Below are positions 51,134-59,880 of a DNA stretch of 64,000 bases, one piece after another. The notes beneath the pieces are model-generated. The model made no database searches. It had not been told where the DNA came from and saw only the letters and a program-made list of their open reading frames with translations. The stretch is taken from the NCBI GenBank assembly GCA_965224065.1, contig CBDCYF010000005.1:1364001-1428000 (forward strand). Reading direction: 5' to 3'. Within the stretch, counting starts at the first letter, position 1. Each line of letters opens with the position of its first letter. This DNA is from JAOTZA01 sp965224065 (GTDB lineage: Bacteria > Acidobacteriota > Thermoanaerobaculia > Multivoradales > JAHEKO01). Position numbers and translations under genes: made by a program.

Positions 51134-51419
51134 CCGGTAGCAAGCAATGGGTATGGCAGCCAAACGTAGTACGTTTGGACGCCGTACCCGTACCCCGCTC
51201 GCACCTTCAGCTGGTCGCCTCGGGGCTCGGCCTCGCGCGCCGCGGCGCACTCGAAACGGCCGGAAGGAGGGAGGACGGCGATCAAGACAGATCCGGACCT
51301 TCGAGCCCGCAACTGCGGGCGAGCCCGAGCCTGGAGGCGCCGCCGCGCCGACCCGCGAGCCTTGGGTGTGGCGAGAAAACGTCCGACGTTTGTCCGCCAT
51401 ACCCATTGCTTGCTGCCGG
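51134..51419. repeat. ~285-bp element A with long inverted ends
   Basis: The first and last ~40 bases are inverted copies of one sequence (core AGCAAGCAATGGGTATGGC at 51139 and its complement ending at 51414). The left end contains a perfect 19-base palindrome at 51160-51178 (CCAAACGTA, G, TACGTTTGG); the right end has a degraded version. A related copy of nearly equal length lies at 59597-59880. All reading frames across it look non-coding. REPIN- or MITE-like. Confidence 0.7.
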
Positions 51420-51539
51420 CCATTTGCGGGACCAAGAAACATCATGTTGTGGTCTCGGACAATAACCGCTCGCCACTCGTTCCGCCCGTCCCACAGGATG
51501 CCGCGTCCGATCGGACAAGATTGAGAGAGAATGGCTTCG

Positions 51540-51556
51540 AAGGAGGGAGCCTCCTT
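51540..51556. repeat. Perfect 7-bp stem hairpin
   Basis: AAGGAGG at 51540-51546 pairs with CCTCCTT at 51550-51556 around GAG. It lies in the 272-base gap between repeat element A and the DUF4288 gene. No T-run follows, so a terminator role is doubtful; the rest of that gap shows nothing else recognisable. Confidence 0.4.
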
Positions 51557-51691
51557 GGAATCGAAGGCTCAACGCGAAATCGGAGGCACCTCGAATCGGG
51601 AGAGTCACCGGCCTGGACCGGACCCCGGAGCGAGGCGTTGTCCTTCGTTCCGCGGCCGATCGAAAAACAACCTCTCTAGGACGGACCTGCG

Positions 51692-52087
51692 ATGCCTTGG
51701 TATGCAGCGAAGATCGTGATGGAGTGCAGCGTCGAAGTCGAAGACGACCGGCTCTGTGACGAGCAGATCCGGGTCATCGACGCAGCGGACGCCGATGTAG
51801 CGTACGAACTAGCCCAGGCTATCGGCCGTGACGAAGAAGGCTGCTTCCCCAACGCCGAGGAGCAGGAGGTCTGTTGGAAATTCTGCGGTCTCTCTGACCT
51901 CGTACTCCTCTCCGCAGATCGGATCGAGTCCGGTGTGGAGGTCTTCAGCTCCCTCTACCGAAAGACACAAGCCTCTGAGCTGGTCGCCGAAAAGTCGGAC
52001 CTAACAGTGTTTCGGATGCAAGAGTACGGCGACCGGACGGCCCGAGAACTCCTGTCCCAAGACCTTCGACGGTATGCGCCCAAGTAA
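51692..52087 (+). CDS. DUF4288-like protein
   Basis: 131 residues, no signal or membrane helix. The start MPWYAAKIVMECSVE and the following segment VIDAADADVAYELAQAIGRDEE match the DUF4288 pattern (WY-A-K-I, then D-A-x2-A-x2-A). The C-terminal half is alpha/beta with FRMQEYGDRTARELLSQ. DUF4288 proteins are small cytoplasmic proteins often found in mobile or defence contexts; function unknown. Confidence 0.65.
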   Translation: MPWYAAKIVMECSVEVEDDRLCDEQIRVIDAADADVAYELAQAIGRDEEGCFPNAEEQEVCWKFCGLSDLVLLSADRIESGVEVFSSLYRKTQASELVAEKSDLTVFRMQEYGDRTARELLSQDLRRYAPK

Positions 52088-52105
52088 GGGCCGCACCGGT
52101 GCGTC

Positions 52106-52846
52106 ATGTCGCGCAGCATCGCCGCCCGCTCTCCGCCGGAACGCATGACAGCTCTCGCGATGACAGAGGAGCTGCGGGTACGGTACGGGGAGAAGGGGTT
52201 CGCTATTGTCGAGAACGCAGTTCCCGCGAAGATCATCGGCGAGCTCGAACAAGAATCCGATCGTTTTCTCAGAGCCGACCGTCGTCGCGGAGGAGCCCGG
52301 AATCTACTCCACCGGTCAGATCGGTTGCGACGGGAAGGCGAGCAAGGGGTTCCCTCGGAGCTTGCGCGGTGGATCCTGGGCCCCGAAGCACGTCCGACAA
52401 AACTCACGCTCTTCAACAAGACGCCGTCGGCCAACTGGCTGATCCGATGGCACCAGGATCTGGCCATCGCGGTGCGAGAGCGGCGGGACGTGCCGGGGTT
52501 CACGGCGTGGTCGCTGAAAGAGGGTGTCCAACACGTACGACCTCCGGTAGAAGTCCTGGACAGAATCGTCGCGATTCGCGTCCACTTGGACGATACGCCG
52601 GCGACAAATGGGGCTCTCCGGGTCCTACCGGGCAGCCATCGCCTCGGAAAACTCACGAGGGAAGCCATCGCGGCCGAACGAAAAAGTACGCCGGAGATCG
52701 TTTGCGAGGTGCAGCGCGGCGGCCTGATGTTGATGAGCCCGCTCTTGCTCCACGCCTCATCGAAGGCGTCGGCACCCCGCCGTCGCAGAGTCCTACATTT
52801 CGAGTACAGCGCTGAAGCACTGCCGGGTGGGCTCAAATGGGCGTGA
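52106..52846 (+). CDS. PhyH-family iron/2-oxoglutarate dioxygenase
   Basis: 246 residues. The family's metal site is present: His and Asp in RWHQDLAIAV and the distal His in LLLHASSKAS, with a following Arg (PRRRRVLHFEYS) that can bind 2-oxoglutarate. YGEKGFAIVENAVPAKIIGELEQE is the standard N-terminal start, and LDDTPATNGALRVLPGSHRLG the conserved core. Hydroxylates an unknown substrate. Later in-frame ATGs at 52145 and 52160 are possible starts since none has a good ribosome site. Overlaps the next gene by 10 bases. Confidence 0.85.
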   Translation: MSRSIAARSPPERMTALAMTEELRVRYGEKGFAIVENAVPAKIIGELEQESDRFLRADRRRGGARNLLHRSDRLRREGEQGVPSELARWILGPEARPTKLTLFNKTPSANWLIRWHQDLAIAVRERRDVPGFTAWSLKEGVQHVRPPVEVLDRIVAIRVHLDDTPATNGALRVLPGSHRLGKLTREAIAAERKSTPEIVCEVQRGGLMLMSPLLLHASSKASAPRRRRVLHFEYSAEALPGGLKWA

Positions 52847-53559
52847 CGGCGACGACTAGGTCACCAGCACGATCAGCTTTCATCGCCGTCATTCTGCTTG
52901 GCATAGCCACGGCCTCTTCGGGAGAGGAAAGCGTGTGCCGCGGGACGACCGCGGATGGAGTGTTGGAGCACGGCTGCAAATTGCCACGCTCCGGTACGAA
53001 CTTCTCTTCCTACAGCCACCTCGGATCGCTTCTCGGCCGCACTTATGTTCATTGCACGGTGTCTGAGATCGTCCTGGACGCGTATTCCCAGTTGGAACAG
53101 GTGGCACCAAGCACACGCTTCGTCTACGGCGAGACGGGCTTCGCCCAAGGCGGGCTGTTCAAGCCGCACAAGACACACCAGAACGGGCTCTCGGTCGACT
53201 TCTTTGTCCCTGTGCGGAACGCCAAGGGAACCTCTGTCGATCTACCTACGCACGCGATGAACAGATGGGGCTACGACATCGAGTTCGACGGTAGTGGGCG
53301 CTTTGGGAACCTGACGATAGATTTCGAAGCTATGGCCACCCACATCCTTGCGCTGCACCAAAGCGCGCGGGCTCAAGGGGTGGGCATTTGGCGGGTGATT
53401 TTCGATCCCGGGCTTCAGCCAAAGCTCCACAAGACAAAAGCCTGGCCAGAACTCGAGGGCAGAGTCAAGTTTTCACAGCGGCCTTCCTGGGTTCGCCACG
53501 ACGAGCACTATCATGTCGACTTCCAGATTCCCTGCGAACCGCTCCGAGCAACGCGTTGA
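52837..53559 (+). CDS. Exported MepA-like (M74) murein endopeptidase
   Basis: 240 residues with a signal peptide (SAFIAVILLGIATASSGEES). The zinc-site layout of penicillin-insensitive murein endopeptidases is visible: HKTHQNGLSVDFFVPV (His and Asp) and HDEHYHVDFQIPC (His-x-His). Segments PRSGTNFSSYSHLGSLLGRTYVH and STRFVYGETGFAQGGLFKPHKTH match the family. It probably cuts peptidoglycan cross-links in the periplasm. It overlaps the PhyH gene by 10 bases and converges on the gene at 53511-54080 with a 49-base tail overlap. Confidence 0.75.
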   Translation: MGVTATTRSPARSAFIAVILLGIATASSGEESVCRGTTADGVLEHGCKLPRSGTNFSSYSHLGSLLGRTYVHCTVSEIVLDAYSQLEQVAPSTRFVYGETGFAQGGLFKPHKTHQNGLSVDFFVPVRNAKGTSVDLPTHAMNRWGYDIEFDGSGRFGNLTIDFEAMATHILALHQSARAQGVGIWRVIFDPGLQPKLHKTKAWPELEGRVKFSQRPSWVRHDEHYHVDFQIPCEPLRATR

Positions 53560-54080
53560 CGACAGCAAAGAGGCTCTCGCCGCGGGACGAATCCGTGGAA
53601 GCCCTGGTGAAGTCGGAATAGCGAGCGAAACAGCCCGAGGAACCGCCAGCGAATTGCGGACACGGGCGTAGCGGTTCCAAAAGGCAAAGCAACCGAGAGT
53701 TTCAATCCGCGTGACCAACCCTGAATCTCGTCCGGCAACGGAGCGACGACGGTCGCGACCGTCGTTTCTCCTACGTGGAAAAGCGCATCGAGCCCTACCA
53801 GGCCTCGTTTCCGGCCGCGATCGAACAATTCCCGAGCGTACTCCTCATTCGTAGACGGTAGCGGCCACACAACGCGACGTGGCCTACCCCGCGGTGAGTA
53901 GAAATCCTCGCGGAACGCCCAAGCCAGGCGATCTGGACGGTCTTCACGACGGAGGAAGACGCGGAAGTCGCCGACTGCCTCACCGAACGTCGGAATTCGC
54001 TCCACCGTCGACCCACTCTTTCCGGTTGCGGAGACTGGTCGCGCCTCGCCAGACTGCTCCGCGCCCACTAACCTAGCCAC
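53511..54080 (-). CDS. Protein of unknown function, third gene of a minus-strand trio
   Basis: 189 residues from GTG 54080, which overlaps the upstream gene's stop. Protein-like core PTFGEAVGDFRVFLRREDRPDRLAWAFREDFYSPRG, NEEYARELFDRGRKRGLVGLDALFHVGETTVATVVAPLPDEIQGW. The last ~35 residues are Arg/Cys-rich and look like read-through beyond a lost stop. No family recognised. Confidence 0.5.
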   Translation of the reverse strand: MARLVGAEQSGEARPVSATGKSGSTVERIPTFGEAVGDFRVFLRREDRPDRLAWAFREDFYSPRGRPRRVVWPLPSTNEEYARELFDRGRKRGLVGLDALFHVGETTVATVVAPLPDEIQGWSRGLKLSVALPFGTATPVSAIRWRFLGLFRSLFRLHQGFHGFVPRREPLCCRQRVARSGSQGIWKST

Positions 54081-54393
54081 CTGTCCAGGGCTTGTCGAAG
54101 TCGTCAATAGCCGAACGATGCCTCTCGGCCTGGCGGGCCTTTCTGGCAGCACGTCCCCTGAGTTTCTTGGGCGAGTTTCCCACTTGGTGCCATAGGAAGA
54201 CAGCCACGACGAGGCCGAAGAGTCCCACCACGACCGCCACCGGGCCGAACACGACACCACCCCAATAGTTCTCATACGACATATCGTCACTGAGCGAGGC
54301 CTTCAGGCCAGTCAGAACCAAACTAAGACAAACGACGCCCATCACGACACGCGCCACGGCGTCCGAACTGATCCAGCTTGCTTTTCTACTCAT
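54073..54393 (-). CDS. Small two-helix membrane protein of unknown function
   Basis: 106 residues. Two membrane helices, VARVVMGVVCLSLVLTGLKA and GGVVFGPVAVVVGLFGLVVAVFLW, flank a short polar loop; the C-terminal 30 residues are very basic (KKLRGRAARKARQAERHR), so the tail should be cytoplasmic. It lies between a frameshifted gene and the gene at 53511, all on the minus strand. Confidence 0.55.
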   Translation of the reverse strand: MSRKASWISSDAVARVVMGVVCLSLVLTGLKASLSDDMSYENYWGGVVFGPVAVVVGLFGLVVAVFLWHQVGNSPKKLRGRAARKARQAERHRSAIDDFDKPWTGG

Positions 54394-54406
54394 GAGACCG
54401 GGTTCG

Positions 54407-54801
54407 CTAGGCCGTCTCAACAGATTGAACTCGGTGGTAGCACTCGCCCTTCCCCTCGATCTCCACCACATCGAAACCGCAACGTTCGAGTACACGTCTT
54501 AGTTTGAGATTCGGTTCCGCGCAGTCGATTGCAAACACCAACCACTCGACCTCCGCCAGATGTCGCTTCTTGGCGTACCTCCTCGCGACCGCACGAGTGT
54601 CGGCAGCACCCCCTCGCCGCCACCATCGATGTGTGCCAGTTCGACCACGAGGCGGCTCTTCACCAGCTCAAATTGTCCCAGGATTTCAGCAGTGCCTGCT
54701 CGGAAGGTAACCGGCCGGCCGGTCAGGATCAGGCCCTCGAACTCGTCATCGGGGAGTGCCACCAGTTCGTCGATGGAGAGACCTTCTAGACGTACGCTCA
54801 T
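54407..54801 (-). pseudogene. Frameshifted conserved gene, start in one frame, end in another
   Basis: From ATG 54801 one frame reads MSVRLEGLSIDELVALPDD, then TGRPVTFRAGTAEILGQF and VVELAHIDGGGEGVLPTL; past about 54610 the protein-like reading moves to a second frame with RAVARRYAKKRHLAEVEWL, FAIDCAEPNLKLRRVLERCG and FDVVEIEGKGECYH, ending at a TAG at 54407. A run of five C (54609-54613 on the plus strand) lies at the switch. The two halves fit one ~130-residue protein, so this is a one-base indel, either real decay or an assembly error. It is divergent from hen1, 89 bases apart. Confidence 0.7.
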
Positions 54802-54890
54802 CTGCCAATGACCCTCCGGCCGGAGAAGACCCCGGTCCGCCAACGTTACAATGCCCGGTCGCGCGTGCCAAAGGCGCGCGCGGAGTCGCC

Positions 54891-56288
54891 ATGCTTCTGA
54901 CCATCACAAGCGAGCACCCACCGGCCACAGACCTCGGCTACTTGTTGCACAAGAACCCGGATCGGGTTCACGACTTCAAGCTCGCCTTCGGAAAGGCCAC
55001 GGTCTTCTACCCCGAGGCGTCGGAGAATCGATGTACCGCGGCGCTTCTGCTCGACGTGGACCCCATCGGTCTTGTCCGGCGACGGGAGGGCCAGAGACGG
55101 GGAGTCGCGCTCGAACAGTACGTGAATGACCGACCCTACTCGGCCTCGTCGTTCCTGAGCGTGGCGATCTCACGTGTCTACGGCACGGCTCTCTCAGGCA
55201 AATGCTCGAAACGGCCGGAGTTGGTCGAGCAGGTGATGCCGCTCCGCGCCAAGCTCGCCACCCTACCCTCTCGCGGCGGGCCGACGATACTAGAGCGCCT
55301 GTTTCAACCGCTCGGCTACTCAGTCGAGACCCGGCGCCACCCACTCGACGAGAACTTCCCCGAGTGGGGGGACAGCCCGTACCACGCGATCGAGATCGAA
55401 GCGGAGACCACGCTCAAGGACATGCTGTCTCACCTCTACGTGCTGATTCCCGTCCTCGACAACAACAAGCACTACTGGGTGGGCGAGGCGGAAGTCGAGA
55501 AGCTACTGCGTCACGGCGAAACCTGGCTCGCCAAGCATCCGGAGAAGGACCTCATCACCAAGCGCTATCTCAAGTACCAGCGAAGCCTTGTCGATGCCGC
55601 GCTATCGCGTCTTCTCGATGAGGACATGCCGGACCCGGACGAGGCGAACGAGACGAGCGACCAGCAAGAAGAGGTCGTGGAACGGCCGCTAAAGCTCAAC
55701 ACGATCCGGCTCCACGCGGTGGTCGATACTCTGCGGCAAGCGGGCGCCAGGCGCGTGCTCGATCTCGGCTGTGGCGAAGGGAAGCTCCTTCGCTTGCTGC
55801 TTCGAGACAAGAGCTTTGAGGAGATTGTCGGCGTCGACGTCTCCCATCGCGCCTTGGAGATTGCGCGAAGACGTTTGCACTGGGATCGAATGCCCGAGCG
55901 CCAACGGCATCGCATCCGGCTACTGCACGGCTCTCTGACTTACCGGGACCGGCGGCTGGAAGGATACGACGTCGCCGCCCTCGTCGAGGTGATCGAGCAT
56001 CTCGACCCCGGACGGCTCAAGGCTCTGGAACGAACCATCTTCGAGTGCGTCAGACCGGGAACGGTCATCGTGACGACCCCGAACCGCGAGTACAACGCGA
56101 AGTTCGAGAGCCTACCGGCTGGCCGATTGCGCCACCCGGACCACAGGTTCGAGTGGAACCGCGAAGAGTTCGCTCGCTGGGCCAACGAGGTGGCCGAGAG
56201 CCACGGCTATTCGGTGCGGTTCGTGCCGGTTGGTCCCGAGGACGACGAGTTGGGTTCGCCCACCCAGATGGGAGTGTTCTGGCGGTGA
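54891..56288 (+). CDS. hen1: Bacterial Hen1 RNA 3'-terminal ribose 2'-O-methyltransferase
   Basis: 465 residues. The N-terminal half (MLLTITSEHPPATDLGYLL, NPDRVHDFKLAFGKATVFYPEA) is the Hen1 ligase-activating domain. The C-terminal half is the methyltransferase: AdoMet site VLDLGCGEGKLLRLLL and metal-binding EVIEHLDPGRL plus HPDHRFEW, the Glu/His set known from bacterial Hen1. It methylates the 2'-OH at the break site of cleaved RNA during repair with Pnkp, so the repaired RNA resists re-cutting. Its stop overlaps the pnkp start as GTGA. Confidence 0.93.
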   Translation: MLLTITSEHPPATDLGYLLHKNPDRVHDFKLAFGKATVFYPEASENRCTAALLLDVDPIGLVRRREGQRRGVALEQYVNDRPYSASSFLSVAISRVYGTALSGKCSKRPELVEQVMPLRAKLATLPSRGGPTILERLFQPLGYSVETRRHPLDENFPEWGDSPYHAIEIEAETTLKDMLSHLYVLIPVLDNNKHYWVGEAEVEKLLRHGETWLAKHPEKDLITKRYLKYQRSLVDAALSRLLDEDMPDPDEANETSDQQEEVVERPLKLNTIRLHAVVDTLRQAGARRVLDLGCGEGKLLRLLLRDKSFEEIVGVDVSHRALEIARRRLHWDRMPERQRHRIRLLHGSLTYRDRRLEGYDVAALVEVIEHLDPGRLKALERTIFECVRPGTVIVTTPNREYNAKFESLPAGRLRHPDHRFEWNREEFARWANEVAESHGYSVRFVPVGPEDDELGSPTQMGVFWR

Positions 56289-58852
56289 AGCTCAAGGTCC
56301 CCGAGTTCTCTCTCGTCGTCCTCGTCGGTGCGTCGGGCTCCGGCAAGTCGCAGTTCGCGCGCAAGCACTTCAAGCCCACCGAGGTGCTCTCTTCGGACTA
56401 CTGTCGTGGCCTGGTCTCGGACGATGAGAACAGCCAGGCGGCGACCAAGGACGCCTTCGAGGTGCTGCACTACATAGCAGCGAAGCGCTTGTCGGCGATG
56501 CGGCTGACGGTCATCGATGCAACGAGCGTGCAGCGCGAAGCCCGCAGACCGTTGGTGGACCTGGCTCGTAAGTACCACTGCCTGCCGGTAGCCATCATCC
56601 TCAACCTTCCCGAGAGCCTTTGCGTAGAGCGCAATCGCGATCGACCGGACCGGAACTTCGGGCGGCGCGTAGTGGCGCAGCAGCGAAGCCAGCTCCGACG
56701 CTCCCGCCGCGGACTCAAGCGGGAGGGCTTCCGCTACATCTACGAGTTGAAAACTCCCGACGAGGTGGACGCGGTCGAGATCGAACGTCCCCGACTATGG
56801 ACCAACCGGCGGCATGAGCACGGCCCCTTCGACATCATCGGCGACATCCACGGCTGCGCCGACGAATTGGAGCTTCTCTTGGAGCAGCTCGGCTATGGGA
56901 CAGACGGAGACAGTGCTGCGCGGAAGCACCCAAACGGCCGAAGGGCCGTTTTCCTCGGTGACATCGTCGACCGTGGGCCGCGCGTTCTGGACTCCTACCG
57001 CATCGTGCGTTCGATGGTCGAAGAGAGTGACGCGATCTGCATTCCGGGCAACCACGACACCAAGCTCGTGCGCAAGCTCCGGGGCAAGAACGTCCAGATC
57101 AAGCACGGTCTCGAGAACACGCTGGCCGAACTCGACGCTTTGCCCGAGGAGGAGCGCGAAGCGCTCTCCCGTCAAATGACAGAGTTCTTCGATTCGCTGG
57201 TGAGCCACTACGTGCTCGACGACGGGAAGCTCGTCGTGGCACACGCAGGAATGAAGGAGGAATTCCAAGGCCGGGCGTCGGGCCAAGTGCGCAGCTTTGC
57301 ACTGTATGGCGAGACCACCGGCGAGACGGACGAGTTCGGTCTCCCGGTTCGCTACAACTGGGCCGCCGACTACCGTGGCAACGCCAAGGTGGTCTACGGT
57401 CACACGCCGGTGCCGGAGCCCGAGTGGCTCAATCGGACGATCAACATCGACACGGGCTGCGTGTTCGGCGGCAGGCTGACGGCACTCCGATATCCCGAGC
57501 TGGAGTTGGTGTCGGTCGACGCCGCACGCACGTACTCCGAGCCCATCCGGCCGTTGGACGCCGCAAGTGCGTCGGGCCTGAGTGCTCAGCAAGAGCAAGA
57601 CGATCTCCTGGACATGGAGGATGTGTCGGGCAAACGGATCGTAAGCACGCGCCTGAAGCCCAACATCACGATTCGAGAAGAGAACGCCACCGCCGCTCTC
57701 GAAGCCATGAGTCGCTTCGCGGTAGATCCCAAGTGGCTGATCTATCTGCCGCCGACCATGTCGCCGTCGGAGACCAGCCAGAAGCCCGACTTCTTGGAAC
57801 ACCCCGACGAGGCGTTCGAGACTTTCCGCAAATGGGGCGTTCCAGAGGTCATGTGCCAGGAGAAGCACATGGGCTCGCGAGCCGTGGTGATCGTCTGCCG
57901 CGATGCGGAAGCGGCGAGAGATCGGTTTGGCGTCATCGGCTCCGAAGCAGAGGCGGGGGGCATCTGCTACACACGGACCGGGCGGCGCTTCTTCGACGAC
58001 GCAAAGGTCGCGGCTGACCTGGTCGACCGAGTCAGGTCCGCCCTCGATCGCTCCGGCCTTTGGGACGAGTTGGAAGCGACCTGGGTGTGCCTCGACTGCG
58101 AGCTGATGCCCTGGTCAGCAAAAGCGCAGGAGCTACTCAAACAACAGTACGCCGCCGTCGGCGCGGCCGGCATCGCGGCGAACACCGAAGCACTGACTCT
58201 CCTTAAACAGGCGCAGAGCCGAGGAGCCGAGGTCGGCAATCTGCTGGCGACCGCACACGAACGTCAAGACATGCTCCACCGATACCGGGAGGCGTATCGG
58301 CGGTACTGCTGGTCCGTGAACGAGCTGACTGACCTGAAGCTCGCGCCTTTTCACTTGCTGGCTTCGGAGGGTGCCGTTCACGCTGACAAAGACCACCGGT
58401 GGCACATGGAGATCCTGCACCGACTGTGCGCGGAAGACGAGGAGTTGTTGCTCGCGACGGCCTACCGCACCGTCGAGCTGGAGAGCGACGCTAGCCTAGT
58501 GGACGGCACCGGGTGGTGGGAGAGCCTCACCTCGCGAGGTGGCGAAGGGATGGTCATCAAGCCCCTGGATTTCGTCGCGCGGGGTCGCAAGGGTCTGATA
58601 CAGCCGGCACTCAAGTGTCGAGGGAGCGAGTACCTCCGCATCATCTACGGCCCCGAGTACGCGCGTCCTGAGAACCTGGACCGGCTAAGGAAACGCGGGC
58701 TGTCGAGGAAGCGATCGCTTGCCATGCGAGAGTTCGCCTTGGGGATCGAAGCGCTGGACCGCTTCGTCCGCCGCGAGCCCCTGCGGCGAATTCACGAGTG
58801 CGTGTTCGGCGTGCTGGCGCTGGAGAGCGAGCCGGTCGATCCGCGGCTGTAG
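56285..58852 (+). CDS. pnkp: Pnkp RNA repair kinase-phosphatase-ligase
   Basis: 855 residues from GTG 56285. Three catalytic parts: N-terminal polynucleotide kinase with P-loop GASGSGKS (15-22); a central calcineurin-type phosphatase with DIIGDIHGCADEL, FLGDIVDRGP and PGNHD; and a C-terminal ligase/adenylyltransferase domain with nucleotidyl Lys527 in EKHMGSRAVV and later GEGMVIKPLD. The set and length match bacterial Pnkp, which heals and seals cut tRNA together with Hen1. The GTGA overlap makes the two subunits co-translated. It sits inside an integrative element among toxin-antitoxin genes. Confidence 0.94.
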   Translation: MKLKVPEFSLVVLVGASGSGKSQFARKHFKPTEVLSSDYCRGLVSDDENSQAATKDAFEVLHYIAAKRLSAMRLTVIDATSVQREARRPLVDLARKYHCLPVAIILNLPESLCVERNRDRPDRNFGRRVVAQQRSQLRRSRRGLKREGFRYIYELKTPDEVDAVEIERPRLWTNRRHEHGPFDIIGDIHGCADELELLLEQLGYGTDGDSAARKHPNGRRAVFLGDIVDRGPRVLDSYRIVRSMVEESDAICIPGNHDTKLVRKLRGKNVQIKHGLENTLAELDALPEEEREALSRQMTEFFDSLVSHYVLDDGKLVVAHAGMKEEFQGRASGQVRSFALYGETTGETDEFGLPVRYNWAADYRGNAKVVYGHTPVPEPEWLNRTINIDTGCVFGGRLTALRYPELELVSVDAARTYSEPIRPLDAASASGLSAQQEQDDLLDMEDVSGKRIVSTRLKPNITIREENATAALEAMSRFAVDPKWLIYLPPTMSPSETSQKPDFLEHPDEAFETFRKWGVPEVMCQEKHMGSRAVVIVCRDAEAARDRFGVIGSEAEAGGICYTRTGRRFFDDAKVAADLVDRVRSALDRSGLWDELEATWVCLDCELMPWSAKAQELLKQQYAAVGAAGIAANTEALTLLKQAQSRGAEVGNLLATAHERQDMLHRYREAYRRYCWSVNELTDLKLAPFHLLASEGAVHADKDHRWHMEILHRLCAEDEELLLATAYRTVELESDASLVDGTGWWESLTSRGGEGMVIKPLDFVARGRKGLIQPALKCRGSEYLRIIYGPEYARPENLDRLRKRGLSRKRSLAMREFALGIEALDRFVRREPLRRIHECVFGVLALESEPVDPRL

Positions 58853-58996
58853 ACAGGGACCCGATTTGGCCTCACGCGCGACCTCCTCAGGTTGCCGGCG
58901 CCCGAATACCAGTGAATACCGGTGACAGGATACTCATTTCTATCCTACGAAGTCGCCTAGGGCACTGCTAGTAGAATTCCACTCGGAGACGTTCCA

Positions 58997-59209
58997 ATGC
59001 TGACGCTAGAACTCGACCCGAAGCTTGAGGAGCGCCTTGCCCGCCTGGCGGAGAAGACCCGTCGCTCACCCGGCAAGCTTGCTCAGGAGCTCCTTGTGTA
59101 CGGCCTCGACGACGTATCGGACGACTTGATCGCACTCGAGCGGCTGGAGCATCCCGAGGGTTGGTTCTCACTCGAGGATCTCGAAGCAGGGCGTGACTTG
59201 GAGAGTTGA
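58997..59209 (+). CDS. Ribbon-helix-helix antitoxin-like protein
   Basis: 70 residues. MLTLELDPKLEERLARLAEKTRRSPGKLAQELLVYGL is a ribbon-helix-helix DNA-binding domain; the rest (LERLEHPEGWFSLEDLEAGRDLES) is an acidic tail of the kind that binds ParE/RelE toxins. The following open frame keeps only a seven-residue toxin-like start, so the partner appears lost. Confidence 0.75.
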   Translation: MLTLELDPKLEERLARLAEKTRRSPGKLAQELLVYGLDDVSDDLIALERLEHPEGWFSLEDLEAGRDLES

Positions 59210-59324
59210 GGTCGAGCAGTTGAACCGGCAGGACTTCAAAGAGCTGATCAAGAGCATCCGGCAGGCCGGGAAGATCAAGCGTGGCGAGATGGCGCCGTCA
59301 CGGGAGTTCATCTTTCGCCGCTAA
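59193..59324 (+). pseudogene. Chimeric remnant of toxin and antitoxin genes
   Basis: A 43-codon frame from GTG 59193, overlapping the RHH gene. Its first residues VTWRVEV resemble a RelE/ParE toxin start, while the rest (FKELIKSIRQAGKIKRGE, MAPSREFIF) resembles the N-terminus of XRE antitoxins that accompany such toxins. The helix-turn-helix part is missing. A deletion joining the two genes would explain this; the assignment is inference from short segments. Confidence 0.35.
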
Positions 59325-59346
59325 CAACTTGGCGAACGCACGGCGC

Positions 59347-59541
59347 GTGAAGACCTACACCACAATCGTCGAGACGTGCCCGGACACCGACCTCTACGTC
59401 GGGCACGTACCAAGCCTACCCGGAGTCCACAGTCAGGCGGAGAGCCTGGACGAGTTGAACGGGAACCTCCGAGAGGTCATCGGCCTGCTGCTGGAAGACA
59501 GCGAGCCACAGCTCAAGACCGACTCCTTCGGCACTAAGTAG
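59347..59541 (+). CDS. HicB-like antitoxin, partner absent
   Basis: 64 residues from GTG 59347. The strand pattern YTTIVETCPDTDLYVGHVPSLPGVHSQAESLDELNGNLREVIGLLLED is the partly degraded RNase H fold of HicB antitoxins. No HicA toxin gene is next to it; repeat element B begins 55 bases downstream. No strong ribosome site. Confidence 0.65.
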   Translation: MKTYTTIVETCPDTDLYVGHVPSLPGVHSQAESLDELNGNLREVIGLLLEDSEPQLKTDSFGTK

Positions 59542-59596
59542 TGACGGGACACGCCCTGGCCGGCAATGGCCCGGCTGTATCCCAATCCGCACCGAG

Positions 59597-59880
59597 TGCC
59601 CCGCAGCAAGCAATGCCAATGGCACGCAAACGCATGGCGTTTTCGTGCATTGGCAGGACCCAACTCGCCGGCCAACGGGCACGTCGCCGCGACTCGGGCT
59701 CGCGCGCAGGGGCGCTCGAGGAGGTCGATGCATCGTCTGCGGCTTACTCCAGACCTTTGAGTGCGAAAGCGCGAGGTCGAGCCCGAAGGCGCGCCGCCGC
59801 TGATCAAGCGGGCAAGGCGTCGCCGATGGCACGCGAACGTACTACGTTTGCGTGCCATCGGCATTGCTTGCTGCGGGCCA
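59597..59880. repeat. ~285-bp element B with palindromic inverted ends
   Basis: Second copy of the family at 51134-51419. Ends are inverted copies (CCCGCAGCAAGCAATGCC at the left and its near-complement at the right). The right end holds a 41-base palindrome at 59822-59862 with one mismatch in 20; the left end holds a weaker hairpin. The interior shares CTCGCGCGC and GAGCCCGA segments with element A in the same order. Non-coding. Confidence 0.72.
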
